Assembly (NCBI RefSeq): GCF_003260095.1
Contig: NZ_PTPX01000006.1
Span: 85,539 to 149,538 of the forward strand
Direction: 5' to 3'
From: Glaesserella australis
GTDB taxonomy: Bacteria; Pseudomonadota; Gammaproteobacteria; Enterobacterales; Pasteurellaceae
DNA length: 64,000 nt
Shown here: positions 36,993 to 47,290 of the stretch, piece after piece
Layout of the letters: each line of letters starts with the position of its first letter
Position numbering within the stretch: the first letter of the stretch is position 1
Position numbers and translations under genes: made by a program
The notes under the pieces: generated by a model
Told to the model about the DNA's origin: nothing
What the model saw: the letters and a program-made list of their open reading frames with translations, nothing else
The model's database searches: none

Positions 36993-37522
36993 TATTCATT
37001 TTCACTAAATAGGTGCTGACATTTTTTGTTCGCACAAAGAAAATAGGATTTACCACGTACTTTTTTGATAATTGCCAACTCACATTGGCATTCAGGACAC
37101 GGCTGTTTTTGTGGTTTACTCGGCAAAGTAAATTTACATTCAGGAAACCCTGCACAACCATAAAATGTTTTACCCAAACGCCCTGTACGAGCGACTAGTT
37201 TATGTTGTTTACATTCAGGGCAGTCAAACTCTTCTTCTACTTCAGCTTCTTCATGCACGGTAAAATGGCAATCAGGATAGTGGCTACAGCCAATAAACAT
37301 ACCAAAATGCCCTTGTTTTAATTGTAGTGGCGATTTGCATTCAGGGCAAAGTTCATCTAACGTTTTAATAACATGGCTTGCTTGATGAAGCGGTTTGAGA
37401 TAATCGCATTCAGGATAATTAGAACAGCCAAGAAAAAGCCCTTGTTTTCCCCGTTTAAGTTGTAACGGGGAGTGGCATTGTGGGCAAAGTTCTGCTTGTT
37501 TGGTAGATTTAAAAAGGCTCAT
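36992..37522 (-). CDS. yrdD: Topoisomerase-type zinc-finger protein YrdD
   Basis: 176 residues made of four consecutive TopA C-terminal zinc ribbons. Each has the pattern CPxC...C....C, starting at about residues 13 (CPQCHSPLQLKRG), 58 (CPECKSPLQLKQG), 99 (CPECKQHKLVARTG) and 137 (CPECQCELAIIKK). There is no catalytic topoisomerase domain. Such proteins probably bind single-stranded DNA; the role of YrdD is not established. Sits directly before tsaC, with overlap, in the conserved yrdD-tsaC-aroE order. Confidence 0.9.
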   Translation of the reverse strand: MSLFKSTKQAELCPQCHSPLQLKRGKQGLFLGCSNYPECDYLKPLHQASHVIKTLDELCPECKSPLQLKQGHFGMFIGCSHYPDCHFTVHEEAEVEEEFDCPECKQHKLVARTGRLGKTFYGCAGFPECKFTLPSKPQKQPCPECQCELAIIKKVRGKSYFLCANKKCQHLFSENE

Positions 37523-37529
37523 TTCTCAA

Positions 37530-37847
37530 TTAAATTAGTTCAAATTCAATGACAAAAAAGTCGTTATCGTTCGGATAAATCTCTTTGATAACCTGTTTAA
37601 GCTGTTCCAAGCTCATGTTTTCTTGCTGTGCATGTTTCTCATTGAGTTGTTCAAAGTGAATTGGAGTAACCGAGATGACCTGAATATGTGCAAACAAGCG
37701 GTCAGTTTCATTGGTAAAAACGCAAAGTTTTTGCCCTACTTGAAAGTGTGACTCTGATTTATCTCGAATGGTAATTGTCTTTTTACCGCTAACAATATCT
37801 GCTTCAAAACGGCTAAAAAAAGTAATCTTATTCATCGTATTCGTCAT
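37530..37847 (-). CDS. yqfB: N4-acetylcytidine amidohydrolase (ASCH domain, YqfB)
   Basis: 105 residues, one ASCH domain. [21 protein letters not shown] with the catalytic Lys/Thr pair and the late acidic residues [13 protein letters not shown] match E. coli YqfB, which hydrolyses N4-acetylcytidine. The start at 37847 is preceded by GGAG and lies inside the last codons of recX (20-nt overlap), so it is translationally coupled to recX. The yqfB gene in this operon is an unusual link between recombination control and nucleoside salvage. Confidence 0.87.
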   Translation of the reverse strand: MTNTMNKITFFSRFEADIVSGKKTITIRDKSESHFQVGQKLCVFTNETDRLFAHIQVISVTPIHFEQLNEKHAQQENMSLEQLKQVIKEIYPNDNDFFVIEFELI

Positions 37848-38283
37848 AATCTATCTCCAATAAATGCCCAAAGTGATCATGGTAAAAACCGTGACTCACC
37901 ATATATCGCCACATTTTTTGCTTTGCTTTAAGATCCCAGCTACGTGGACGCTTTTTCTCAAAAAGTCGCTCCGCCAATTCAAAGAAATCTATTTCAGATT
38001 CATCAAGTGCTTGGCTGATCACCCACTCTTTCACACCTTTTTGTTGTAACTCTTGTTTCAATCGGCGTGGTCCATAGCCTTGTTGCGAGCGGTAACGTAC
38101 ATAGCTTGTCGCAAAACGTTCATCACTTTGCCAACCATTTGTTTGAGCCTGAATAATCGCTTGCTCTACTTCTTCAAGCTCATATTCTTTGAGTTGCAAC
38201 TTATGGTGTAGCTCCATCTCGCTATATTCTCGCTTAGAGAGAAGATAGAGTAAATAACTGCTCGCAGAGTATTTATTTTTCAT
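37828..38283 (-). CDS. recX: RecA regulatory protein RecX
   Basis: 151 residues. RecX binds RecA filaments and limits their extension. The family pattern is three-helix repeats: [71 protein letters not shown], and SQALDE. It follows recA by 51 bp across a hairpin that should cut its expression relative to recA. Confidence 0.93.
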   Translation of the reverse strand: MKNKYSASSYLLYLLSKREYSEMELHHKLQLKEYELEEVEQAIIQAQTNGWQSDERFATSYVRYRSQQGYGPRRLKQELQQKGVKEWVISQALDESEIDFFELAERLFEKKRPRSWDLKAKQKMWRYMVSHGFYHDHFGHLLEIDYDEYDE

Positions 38284-38303
38284 GGTTAATGGTAGTCAAA
38301 ATA

Positions 38304-38329
38304 AAAATGCGGTTTATAAAACCGCATTT
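38304..38329 (-). terminator. recA-recX intercistronic hairpin
   Basis: AAATGCGGTTT and AAACCGCATTT flank TAT; on the minus strand TTTTTATTTTG follows. Partial termination here would keep recX low, as described for E. coli recAX. Confidence 0.85.
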
Positions 38330-38334
38330 AATCC

Positions 38335-39447
38335 TTATAGCTCTTCTTCGTTAAATTCTTCAGAATCATCTTCGGCAACATCAGCATTTTTTGCTTTTAA
38401 CGTATTATTCGCTGTTAAAGCCTGACGGATATCTTGTTCGATTTTATTTGCAATCTCAGGATTTTCTTTTAACCAAGTCACTGCATTATTCTTACCTTGA
38501 CCAATCTTCGTTCCTTCATAAGAGAACCAAGCCCCTGATTTCTGAATAAATCCATTTGCTTCGGCAAGAATTAATAGTTCACTCATACGAGAAATTCCTT
38601 CGCCGTACATAATATCAAATTGTACTTCACGGAATGGCGGAGCAACTTTATTTTTCACGACCTTGACTTTGGTTTCACTACCAATCACTTCATCGCCATC
38701 TTTTACCACACCGCTACGACGAATATCTAAACGTACAGATGCGTAGAATTTTAATGCATTACCACCCGTCGTAGTTTCAGGGTTACCAAACATCACACCA
38801 ATTTTCATACGAATTTGGTTAATAAATACCACAAGGCAGTTTGTATTTTTAATATTCGCCGTCAATTTACGTAATGCTTGCGACATTAAACGAGCTTGTA
38901 AACCCATATGTGAGTCGCCCATTTCACCTTCGATTTCTGCTTTTGGTGTTAATGCAGCTACTGAGTCTACAATAATGACATCAACTGCTCCAGAACGAAC
39001 TAAAGCATCACAAATTTCAAGCGCTTGTTCTCCATTATCAGGCTGAGAAATTAATAACTCATCGGTATTGACACCTAAATTTCGTGCATATACAGGATCT
39101 AAAGCATGTTCGGCATCAATAAAGGCACACGTTTTTCCTGTCTGCTGTGCTTGAGCAATTAAAGAAAGCGTTAGTGTTGTTTTACCTGAAGACTCAGGTC
39201 CGTAAATTTCAACAATACGGCCCATTGGTAAGCCACCAATACCCAATGCCATATCTAAACCGAGAGAACCTGTTGAAACGGCTTCAATATCAAGCTGTTG
39301 AGTTTGACCTAACTTCATAATTGAGCCTTTACCAAACTGTTTCTCAATTTGGGTTAAGGCTGCTTCTAATGCTTTTTGTTTACTTTCAGGATCAACTTGT
39401 TTAACTGCAGAATTATTTGCTTTTGAAGATTTTTTATTGTCAGCCAT
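38335..39447 (-). CDS. recA: Recombinase RecA
   Basis: DNA strand exchange and activation of LexA self-cleavage. 370 residues. Walker [14 protein letters not shown], Walker [13 protein letters not shown], loop L1 [14 protein letters not shown], loop L2 [15 protein letters not shown] and the acidic C-tail ([12 protein letters not shown]) are all visible. An N-terminal extension of about 20 polar residues precedes [20 protein letters not shown], as in other Pasteurellaceae. LexA-regulated promoter upstream. Followed by recX. Confidence 0.98.
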   Translation of the reverse strand: MADNKKSSKANNSAVKQVDPESKQKALEAALTQIEKQFGKGSIMKLGQTQQLDIEAVSTGSLGLDMALGIGGLPMGRIVEIYGPESSGKTTLTLSLIAQAQQTGKTCAFIDAEHALDPVYARNLGVNTDELLISQPDNGEQALEICDALVRSGAVDVIIVDSVAALTPKAEIEGEMGDSHMGLQARLMSQALRKLTANIKNTNCLVVFINQIRMKIGVMFGNPETTTGGNALKFYASVRLDIRRSGVVKDGDEVIGSETKVKVVKNKVAPPFREVQFDIMYGEGISRMSELLILAEANGFIQKSGAWFSYEGTKIGQGKNNAVTWLKENPEIANKIEQDIRQALTANNTLKAKNADVAEDDSEEFNEEEL

Positions 39448-39511
39448 GATGCTTTCCTTTATCTATTCGATGTTCATATACGACGAGCTTATCGTCACTT
39501 AACTGTAAATT

Positions 39512-39539
39512 ATTATACTGTTTACTCATACAGTTTCAA
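39512..39539 (-). promoter_or_regulatory. recA promoter with LexA (SOS) box
   Basis: Minus strand TTGAAA (39539-39534), 16 bp, TATAAT (39517-39512). The whole 16-bp spacer (39533-39518) is a LexA box: CTGTATGAGTAAACAG, consensus CTG(N10)CAG. Bound LexA would sit between the two promoter elements. Confidence 0.93.
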
Positions 39540-39584
39540 CTGTTTTTTTCAGATTTTTCGATCGAGATCCCAAAATTTGTAAAA

Positions 39585-40190
39585 CTATTTCAAAATCTGA
39601 CCGCTTGCAATGGAGATCGCTCTTGCCGGGTCAAAAGGATTCAATGCATTAATCAACATTATCTGCTCATAATCAAAAAGATCTTCTGCACGAATGTCCG
39701 TTAAAGAGACTTTTTGCTCTTCAAGAAGGCGAGTTAACTGCGTACCTTTTAATAAATAATGATTGGGGCTATACCATTTTCCTTGTTTTAAAAACAATAA
39801 ATTACCAATAGTACAATCACTGACAAAACCACGATGAATAATAATAATTTCATCGGTATTTTCTGTTTTTAGTTTATCTAATGCAATACGATTACTATAT
39901 TTAAATTGATAATCGATATTTTCAACATAGACACATTGAAACGTCTTTATTTTTCTAGGTTGATAAGGATAAAAATTAATTTGATAAGTCGTTTCATTAT
40001 AATCTATTCTACAACGAATCAATCCTTTCGTATATTCATCTTTAACCTGAATAATTTTAGATAAATCCCATTTTGGATTACGCTTAAAATAATAAGTAAA
40101 TGCATTATCTATTCGTTTTTGATGGTAAGAAATATTTTGAATTTCGCCATCAATAATTGCTAATGTTTCAAACAATGGGAATTGGCACAT
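39585..40190 (-). CDS. pabC: Aminotransferase class IV protein, probable 4-amino-4-deoxychorismate lyase
   Basis: A 201-residue fold-type IV PLP protein, shorter than E. coli PabC (269). FETLAIIDGEIQNISYHQKRIDNA starts it and YSNRIALDKLKTENTDEIII holds the PLP-lysine region. GFVSDCTIGNLLFLKQGKWYSPNHYLLKGTQLTRLLEE is the characteristic distal part. It overlaps the end of pabB by 23 bp on the same strand, so a role in making p-aminobenzoate for folate is likely. The short size means some activity doubts remain. Confidence 0.82.
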   Translation of the reverse strand: MCQFPLFETLAIIDGEIQNISYHQKRIDNAFTYYFKRNPKWDLSKIIQVKDEYTKGLIRCRIDYNETTYQINFYPYQPRKIKTFQCVYVENIDYQFKYSNRIALDKLKTENTDEIIIIHRGFVSDCTIGNLLFLKQGKWYSPNHYLLKGTQLTRLLEEQKVSLTDIRAEDLFDYEQIMLINALNPFDPARAISIASGQILK

Positions 40191-41151
40191 AAATCTTCTC
40201 TAAAATTTCACGATATTCGTCATCTAATTGACTTAATGCAGTGATGCCACCACCACTTCTAAAATAATATTTATCGTTTTCTTTTTCAATATAACGAATA
40301 GCAACGGCACTTTCTACATTTTCACCATCAAAATAACCAAACACTCCCGTATAGTAGCCACGTTCTTGCTGCTCAGCCTTTTGAATAATTTCAACAGTTT
40401 TAACCTTAGGTGCGCCACTAATTGAACCCGCAGGTAATAATTTATCAAGCATTGTACCAATATTTTCTTGCCAGTTTTCGTCAAGTTCACCACAAATTTC
40501 AGAACTCGTTTGATAAATTGCTCCACGATGCGTTTCTACTTTTTCCACATAGCGATATTTTGTTACCTGAATATATTTTGACACTAAGGCTAAATCATTA
40601 CGAATTAAATCAACAATCGTATTATGTTCTGTAAACTCTTTTTCTGAGTTTAGTAATTTTTCTATAGCATTGTTTTCATCCGCATTTATTGTCCCTTTCA
40701 TTGGATAAGAATAAATTTTATTATTTTCGATACGAATAAAACACTCAGGTGAAAAACAAGTAAACTGATCGTTAAAGAGTAGTTTGTATTTAGCTCTGCT
40801 TTGTTGAAAGATTTGCTCTAAATGATAATTTATTTTAACTTCTGTTTTTTGTGTTAAGTTTAAAAGGTAACTATTTCCCATTTGAATTTCATGTTGTACT
40901 AACTCAAATGCCTTTTGGTATTTCTCAAAATCAACAGGAAAAACATTAAGTTCAAATTGTTTATTTATTTCTAATGGATTAACTAATTTACCTTTGTTAT
41001 TAAAATCAAATTGAATGTTTTTTTCTGACATTTCAGAATATAGAAAAATAAGTGGCTTTTGTTTTTCAAAGTCAATTAAAAAGAAAAAAGGCAAACGCAT
41101 TTTGCCATATTGATTTGCCGTTTCGATAAATTGTTGCATTTTACTTTTCAT
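40168..41151 (-). CDS. pabB: Aminodeoxychorismate synthase component I
   Basis: Makes 4-amino-4-deoxychorismate from chorismate and ammonia. At 327 residues it is a short form consisting mostly of the chorismate-binding domain. LLNLTQKTEV, SYPMKGTI, TIVDLIRNDLALVSKYI, LLPAGSISGAPKVKTVEII and YYTGVFGYFDGENVESAVAIRYIE are all chorismate-enzyme signatures. PIKGT-type SYPMKGTINADE carries the conserved Lys typical of PabB. ATG 41151 or 41139 could start it. Its glutaminase partner PabA lies 4 kb away. Confidence 0.9.
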   Translation of the reverse strand: MKSKMQQFIETANQYGKMRLPFFFLIDFEKQKPLIFLYSEMSEKNIQFDFNNKGKLVNPLEINKQFELNVFPVDFEKYQKAFELVQHEIQMGNSYLLNLTQKTEVKINYHLEQIFQQSRAKYKLLFNDQFTCFSPECFIRIENNKIYSYPMKGTINADENNAIEKLLNSEKEFTEHNTIVDLIRNDLALVSKYIQVTKYRYVEKVETHRGAIYQTSSEICGELDENWQENIGTMLDKLLPAGSISGAPKVKTVEIIQKAEQQERGYYTGVFGYFDGENVESAVAIRYIEKENDKYYFRSGGGITALSQLDDEYREILEKIYVPIPIV

Positions 41152-41414
41152 TAGGCGTTAGTTCTCACTCATGTTTACGATACAAGGCATTTGGTGGATT
41201 TTCATCGCTATTATAGCGAGTTTTACGCTACGGTATATATTTGAAAAAATGATGAGATAGCGTCATCATGGCTTTTATTGTTTCGGATTAACCGAATTTA
41301 TCTATTTTGTAGTATCATTTCACCCAATTATGTTTTATAAGCGGTTCGATCTTGCCTGTTTTTTGCAAAATGTCTTCATGATCTCACCGCTTGTTATTTT
41401 ATTTGGATGAGATA

Positions 41415-42389
41415 ATGCAACAAAATCACTACCGTGGGCGTTTTTCCGTTGCCCCAATGCTCGACTGGACAACCCGTCACTGTCGCTATTTTCACCGTCA
41501 ATTTACCCAACATAGCTTGCTGTATAGCGAGATGATCACCGCCCCTGCGATTTTGCACGCAAAATACGATCTGTTGGCTTACGATCCGACTGAAAATCCT
41601 GTTGCCTTGCAGTTAGGCGGAAGCGATCCTGAACAGTTGGCGAAATGTGCCAAACTGGTTGAAGAACGTGGCTATGCAGAGATTAATTTGAATGTTGGCT
41701 GTCCGTCTGATCGTGTGCAAAATGGGATGTTCGGGGCTTGTTTAATGGGAAAAGCGGAATTGGTGGCTCGTTGTGTAGAAGCGATGAAAAATGAAGTGAA
41801 CATTCCTGTGACGGTAAAACATCGTATCGGCATTGATGAGCTGGATAGCTATGAATTTCTCTGTGATTTCATTGAACAAATTCAGCCTTATTGCGATGAT
41901 TTTATTGTTCACGCTCGCAAAGCGTGGCTGTCGGGGCTAAGTCCGAAAGAAAATCGGGAAATTCCACCGCTTGATTATGAACGAGTGTATCAGCTCAAGC
42001 GAGATTTTCCGCATCTGAATATCAGCATTAACGGTGGCATTAAAACTATTGACGAAATCAAACAGCATCTGCAATTTGTGGACGGCGTCATGGTTGGGCG
42101 TGAAGCCTATCAAAATCCGTCTCTACTCGGCTATATTGACCGTGAACTGTTTGACCCAACGGCAGAGATTGTTACACCGAAACAAGCGGTCGAAAAAATG
42201 TTGCCTTATATTGAGCAACAGCTTTCACAAGGGGTTTATTTAAATCACATTGTTCGACATATGCTTGGGGCATTTCAGAATTGCAAAGGGGCAAGACAGT
42301 GGCGTCGCCATTTAAGTGAAAATGCCTGTAAGCAAGGGGCTGACTTAAAGGTTGTGATTGAAGCATTAAAATTTGTCGAAACAGAATGA
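41415..42389 (+). CDS. dusA: tRNA-dihydrouridine synthase A
   Basis: FMN- and NADPH-dependent reduction of U20/U20a in the tRNA D-loop. 324 residues. The DusA subgroup markers are all present: [59 protein letters not shown] with the catalytic Cys, [39 protein letters not shown] and [16 protein letters not shown] 41415, preceded by GGATGAG, is preferred over an in-frame upstream TTG. The last codons overlap a lipoprotein gene. Confidence 0.96.
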   Translation: MQQNHYRGRFSVAPMLDWTTRHCRYFHRQFTQHSLLYSEMITAPAILHAKYDLLAYDPTENPVALQLGGSDPEQLAKCAKLVEERGYAEINLNVGCPSDRVQNGMFGACLMGKAELVARCVEAMKNEVNIPVTVKHRIGIDELDSYEFLCDFIEQIQPYCDDFIVHARKAWLSGLSPKENREIPPLDYERVYQLKRDFPHLNISINGGIKTIDEIKQHLQFVDGVMVGREAYQNPSLLGYIDRELFDPTAEIVTPKQAVEKMLPYIEQQLSQGVYLNHIVRHMLGAFQNCKGARQWRRHLSENACKQGADLKVVIEALKFVETE

Positions 42390-42724
42390 AAAAATATATC
42401 TTTATTATCACGCTAGCCAGTATAGTCACGGCTTGTACAAACCAATTAGTGAAACCTTTTGAGCAATCAAAGGGCATTCATACTCAAGCAGAGATAGTTT
42501 CAAACAATGTGCTTATTATTTTTTATGATCAACGTGTTGGAAAACAGCCTTTGATCAAGGCGATTCAACGCTATCAAGCCGAAACCGTTTATGAATATGA
42601 AAATATGAATGGATTTGCCATTCGGATTCCAAAAGGGAAAAATATTGAGCACGCTGAAGCCTTTTTTAAAGAAGTAGAAGGGGTACTAAGCGTAGAAAGA
42701 GATCAAATAATGCAATTACATTGA
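42386..42724 (+). CDS. Small lipoprotein with an I9-like (subtilisin propeptide) domain
   Basis: 112 residues. The lipoprotein signal [17 protein letters not shown] has its Cys at 17. The mature part [20 protein letters not shown]...[18 protein letters not shown]...[23 protein letters not shown] follows the alternation of the peptidase-inhibitor I9/propeptide fold: a strand, a helix, Y-x-x-NGFA strand, a helix, then GV-x-x-VE-x-D. No subtilase gene is adjacent, so it could be a stand-alone protease inhibitor or a chaperone-like domain. The assignment rests on the motif pattern only. ATGA overlap with dusA indicates translational coupling. Confidence 0.65.
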   Translation: MKKYIFIITLASIVTACTNQLVKPFEQSKGIHTQAEIVSNNVLIIFYDQRVGKQPLIKAIQRYQAETVYEYENMNGFAIRIPKGKNIEHAEAFFKEVEGVLSVERDQIMQLH

Positions 42725-42772
42725 TAAACAAGCGGTCAGATTCTCATAAAATTTTACAAAAATTTTTCATTT

Positions 42773-42805
42773 CCCCTTGAAATCTCAAATCATGCCACCA
42801 AATAC
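42773..42805 (+). promoter_or_regulatory. Candidate sigma-32 promoter of groES-groEL
   Basis: CCCCTTGAAA (42773-42782) matches the heat-shock -35 well. About 13 bp on, CACCAAATA resembles the CCCCATnTA -10 less closely. The start codon is 60 bp further. Confidence 0.55.
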
Positions 42806-42813
42806 CCAACGTT

Positions 42814-42840
42814 GCGTCACATTAGGTGACGCAAAATTTT
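42814..42840 (+). promoter_or_regulatory. Hairpin in the groES leader
   Basis: GCGTCAC and GTGACGC pair around ATTAG, followed by AAAATTTTT. It looks like a weak terminator or mRNA-structure element between the promoter and groES. Confidence 0.6.
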
Positions 42841-42865
42841 TCAATTAAATTTTAGGAGCAACACA

Positions 42866-43153
42866 ATGAAAATTCGTCCGTTACACGACAAAGTGATTTT
42901 AAAACGTGAAGAAGTCGAAACAAAATCAGCAGGTGGTATCGTTTTAACTGGTTCTGCTGCTACTAAATCAACCCGTGGTAAAGTACTTGCGGTTGGCAAT
43001 GGTCGTACTTTAGACAATGGCACTGTGTTACCGTTAAATGTGAAAGTCGGCGATGTGGTGATTTTCAATGAGTATGGTGTAAAAGAAGAGAAAATTGACG
43101 GCGAGACGGTGTTGATTCTTTCAGAAGATAATATTTTGGCAGTAGTCGAGTAG
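42866..43153 (+). CDS. groES: Co-chaperonin GroES
   Basis: Seven-fold lid of the GroEL chamber. 95 residues. [18 protein letters not shown], the mobile loop [20 protein letters not shown] and the C-terminal EDNILAVVE are standard. TTAGGAGCAACACA gives a strong start. It is followed by groEL after 137 bp that contain a large branched inverted repeat. Confidence 0.98.
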   Translation: MKIRPLHDKVILKREEVETKSAGGIVLTGSAATKSTRGKVLAVGNGRTLDNGTVLPLNVKVGDVVIFNEYGVKEEKIDGETVLILSEDNILAVVE

Positions 43154-43161
43154 TTTTTTAT

Positions 43162-43271
43162 CTAGGGCTACACGTCCTAGGCTATGTATAAATAGGCTAC
43201 TAGGTAGCCATTAGTAGAAAAAGAACCCCTTAGGGGTTCATCAATGCTTAACCTAGGGCGTGTAGCCCTAG
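43162..43271. repeat. Branched inverted repeat between groES and groEL
   Basis: CTAGGGCTACACGTCCTAGG (43162-43181) pairs with CCTAGGGCGTGTAGCCCTAG (43252-43271), one mismatch (G.T type in RNA) in 20 bp. The enclosed bases hold two perfect small hairpins: GGCTAC-TAG-GTAGCC (43195-43209) and GAACCCCTTAGGGGTTC (43223-43239). The RNA would be a long stem topped by a multi-way junction. It ends 6 bp before the groEL ribosome binding site AAAGGAACAG. It could be a mobile intergenic repeat, an RNase processing site, or a structure setting the GroES:GroEL ratio. Confidence 0.85.
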
Positions 43272-43278
43272 GAGATAA

Positions 43279-44934
<1,656 letters not shown>

Positions 44935-44953
44935 TTTTGTTCAACCAATAAGC

Positions 44954-44982
44954 AAAAACCACTGAGAAATCAGTGGTTTTTT
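44954..44982. terminator. groEL terminator
   Basis: AAAACCACTGA and TCAGTGGTTTT around GAAA, followed by TTATTTT; also faces pabA from the other side. Confidence 0.9.
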
Positions 44983-44990
44983 ATTTTATA

Positions 44991-45566
44991 TTAAATCTCT
45001 TTTTGTTGGTATAACCAATTACGCAGTATTTGTTCTCCATACTCAGTAATAAAGGATTCGGGGTGAAATTGCACCCCATAAATCGGTAGTGAGCAATGTT
45101 TTACCGCCATTAATACCCCTTGATCGCAGGTTGAGGTTGGCACAAGCGGTGTGTTTTTGAGCGATTTTTGCGAAATCGCCCATGAGTGATACAAGCCGAT
45201 ATGAAAACGTTCGGGCAAATTAGCAAATAAAGGATTATCGGTTTGTTGGATCAACGGACGTTGCTGACCGTGACGAACATTTGAGAGATTGTAAAGCTCT
45301 CCGCCGAAAAATTCGCATAAGGTTTGATGTCCGAGACAGACGCCCAAAATAGATTTGTGTTGATGATACCGCTCTAACATCTCAAACAGTTGCGGATAAG
45401 CCCTTGGCACATCAGGGCCAGGCGAAATCATAATGTGGCTAAACTGCTCAATCTCGTCCAAATCCAACTCTTCGACAGACACCACTTTCATCTCTGCCCC
45501 GATTTTTCGCAATAAATCGACCAAATTGAATGTGAAAGAGTCGTGGTTATCAATAATAAGTAACAT
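44991..45566 (-). CDS. pabA: Aminodeoxychorismate synthase component II (glutaminase)
   Basis: Class I glutamine amidotransferase, 191 residues, supplying ammonia to PabB. NHDSFTFNLVDLLRK, MISPGPDVP, the nucleophile motif GVCLGHQTL and the catalytic FHPESF are present. It differs clearly from TrpG in this window and is nearer to PabA in its short C-terminus. It shares one base with the stop of rmuC, so it is translationally coupled to a DNA-metabolism gene rather than to pabB. Confidence 0.88.
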   Translation of the reverse strand: MLLIIDNHDSFTFNLVDLLRKIGAEMKVVSVEELDLDEIEQFSHIMISPGPDVPRAYPQLFEMLERYHQHKSILGVCLGHQTLCEFFGGELYNLSNVRHGQQRPLIQQTDNPLFANLPERFHIGLYHSWAISQKSLKNTPLVPTSTCDQGVLMAVKHCSLPIYGVQFHPESFITEYGEQILRNWLYQQKEI

Positions 45567-47218
45567 TAGGCGTTATCCTGTTCTGTTCGTGTCTCAATCG
45601 TTTTTTCAATCTGCTTTTCAATCGGTTTCTCAATAAGCAAGGTTAAACGTGTGGTATCCCAATCCGTTTCAAGCAATTCGACCTGTGGCGTGCTTTGTTG
45701 AGCCTTAGCCGAAAGCTGTTGAAAACGTTCAACTTTACCCAGTAAGCCTTGTTTACCCACCAATGCGGTAACACTTTGATTATATTGATTACTTGCGGTA
45801 TTGAGCGTATTGCCCAATTTTGCCAAACGTTCGGCAATCAAACAAACTTGATTGTAAATATCCCCTGCTTTTTCGCTGATTTCACGGGCTTCGGCATTGC
45901 CTCGCTCAATTCGCCACAGGTTCGCCACCGTGCGTAAAATCGGCATTAGGGTCGTGTGAGACACCAAAATCACATTGCGTTCATAGCCAAAATTAAACAG
46001 TTGCGGATCGTGCTTCATCGCCTCAATGTAGGCTGGCTCTATCGGCACAAACATCAGCACAAAATCAGGGCTTTTAATGCCAATCAAATTGCTGTAATTT
46101 TTCTTCGACAATCCATCAATATGGGTACGCAACGAACGGCAATGCTCATCAAGAGCCTGCTGAATTGCAAATGGATCGTCCGATCTCACCGCTTGATCGT
46201 ACGCCACTAGCGACACTTTACTGTCTAAAATCAAATGCTTATCGTCAGGCAACTTTACCACAAAATCGGGAGCAAAGCGTTTGCCTTTCTCATCTCGATA
46301 GCTCTCTTGTGCCAAATAGTGATCGCCTGCCAATAATCCAGCCGACTGCAAAGCACTTTCGAGCTGAATTTCGCCCCAGTTACCTGCAATTTTATTGCTA
46401 CCTTTTAAGGCGGTCGTGAGATTTTGTGCTTCTTGCGACATCGACAGCCCAATTTCTAGCACACGTTTAATCTCCGCCCCTAAATCCGCATTTCCTTTAA
46501 TCGCCTCACTATGCACCTCGTTCACTCGTCTTTGAAAGCTCTCAATCTGCTCTTTAAAGGGCTTGAGCAACAAGTCTAACGCCGACTGATTGCTCTGTGA
46601 AAAAGACTTGCTTTTCTCTTCCAAAATTTGTTGAGCAAGGTGTTGAAATTCCACATTTAACTGCTGGCGAACTTCTAAAAAATTCCGCTGTTGAGCGTCA
46701 AAATTTGCCTGTTTTTCGTGAAGTGTTGTGCGTAATTCGGTCAATTCCTGTTGCGTTTGGGAAAATTTTGCCTGTAACTGACCGCTTTCATTCCGCTGTT
46801 GTAGAAGCTGTAACTGTGATTGTTGCAACTGCTCTTCCAAACTTTCCGCTTTAGTTTGAGCCGATCCAATCCGCTCTTTTAGCTCATTAATATAGCGTTC
46901 GAGCTGATCTTCTTGTTGCTCCGCTTGCTCCAGCTGTAACTGTAATTTTGAAATTGCCACATCTCGCTCATTTAAACGCTCAAGGGTGGCTTCGGCTTTG
47001 CTCTGCTGTTGAATTGCAAATTGCTCCACCTGATTTTTTTCAACAGCAAGCTGTTCCGCCCGTTGAGAAACGGCAGAAAATTGCGTTTGAAGTTGGTTCA
47101 AATCTTGTTGCAATTCTAGGCTATCTCGCTGTGAACGAGAGTAGCTAAAGAATAGAAACAATGAAATCAAGCAGAGTAAAGCTATTGCAACGTAAAGCCA
47201 AATTGGGTCGATATTCAT
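45566..47218 (-). CDS. rmuC: DNA recombination protein RmuC
   Basis: 550 residues. An N-terminal membrane helix (WLYVAIALLCLISLFLFFSY) is followed by a long coiled coil (about residues 35-215, very rich in Gln and Glu). The RmuC core nuclease-like domain then shows NKIAGNWGEIQLESAL, FAPDFVVKLPDDKHLILDSKVSL, MFVPIEPAYIEAM, and ILVSHTTLMPILRTV. In E. coli it limits recombination at short inverted repeats. ATG 47218 is chosen over an upstream in-frame ATG because the membrane helix then starts at the usual place. Confidence 0.92.
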   Translation of the reverse strand: MNIDPIWLYVAIALLCLISLFLFFSYSRSQRDSLELQQDLNQLQTQFSAVSQRAEQLAVEKNQVEQFAIQQQSKAEATLERLNERDVAISKLQLQLEQAEQQEDQLERYINELKERIGSAQTKAESLEEQLQQSQLQLLQQRNESGQLQAKFSQTQQELTELRTTLHEKQANFDAQQRNFLEVRQQLNVEFQHLAQQILEEKSKSFSQSNQSALDLLLKPFKEQIESFQRRVNEVHSEAIKGNADLGAEIKRVLEIGLSMSQEAQNLTTALKGSNKIAGNWGEIQLESALQSAGLLAGDHYLAQESYRDEKGKRFAPDFVVKLPDDKHLILDSKVSLVAYDQAVRSDDPFAIQQALDEHCRSLRTHIDGLSKKNYSNLIGIKSPDFVLMFVPIEPAYIEAMKHDPQLFNFGYERNVILVSHTTLMPILRTVANLWRIERGNAEAREISEKAGDIYNQVCLIAERLAKLGNTLNTASNQYNQSVTALVGKQGLLGKVERFQQLSAKAQQSTPQVELLETDWDTTRLTLLIEKPIEKQIEKTIETRTEQDNA

Positions 47219-47290
47219 AGATATAATACTGTAAAAATAACTAGTGGTATTGTAGCGAATTTTGGGGAAAAAATGCAAGTGTTGATCGCT

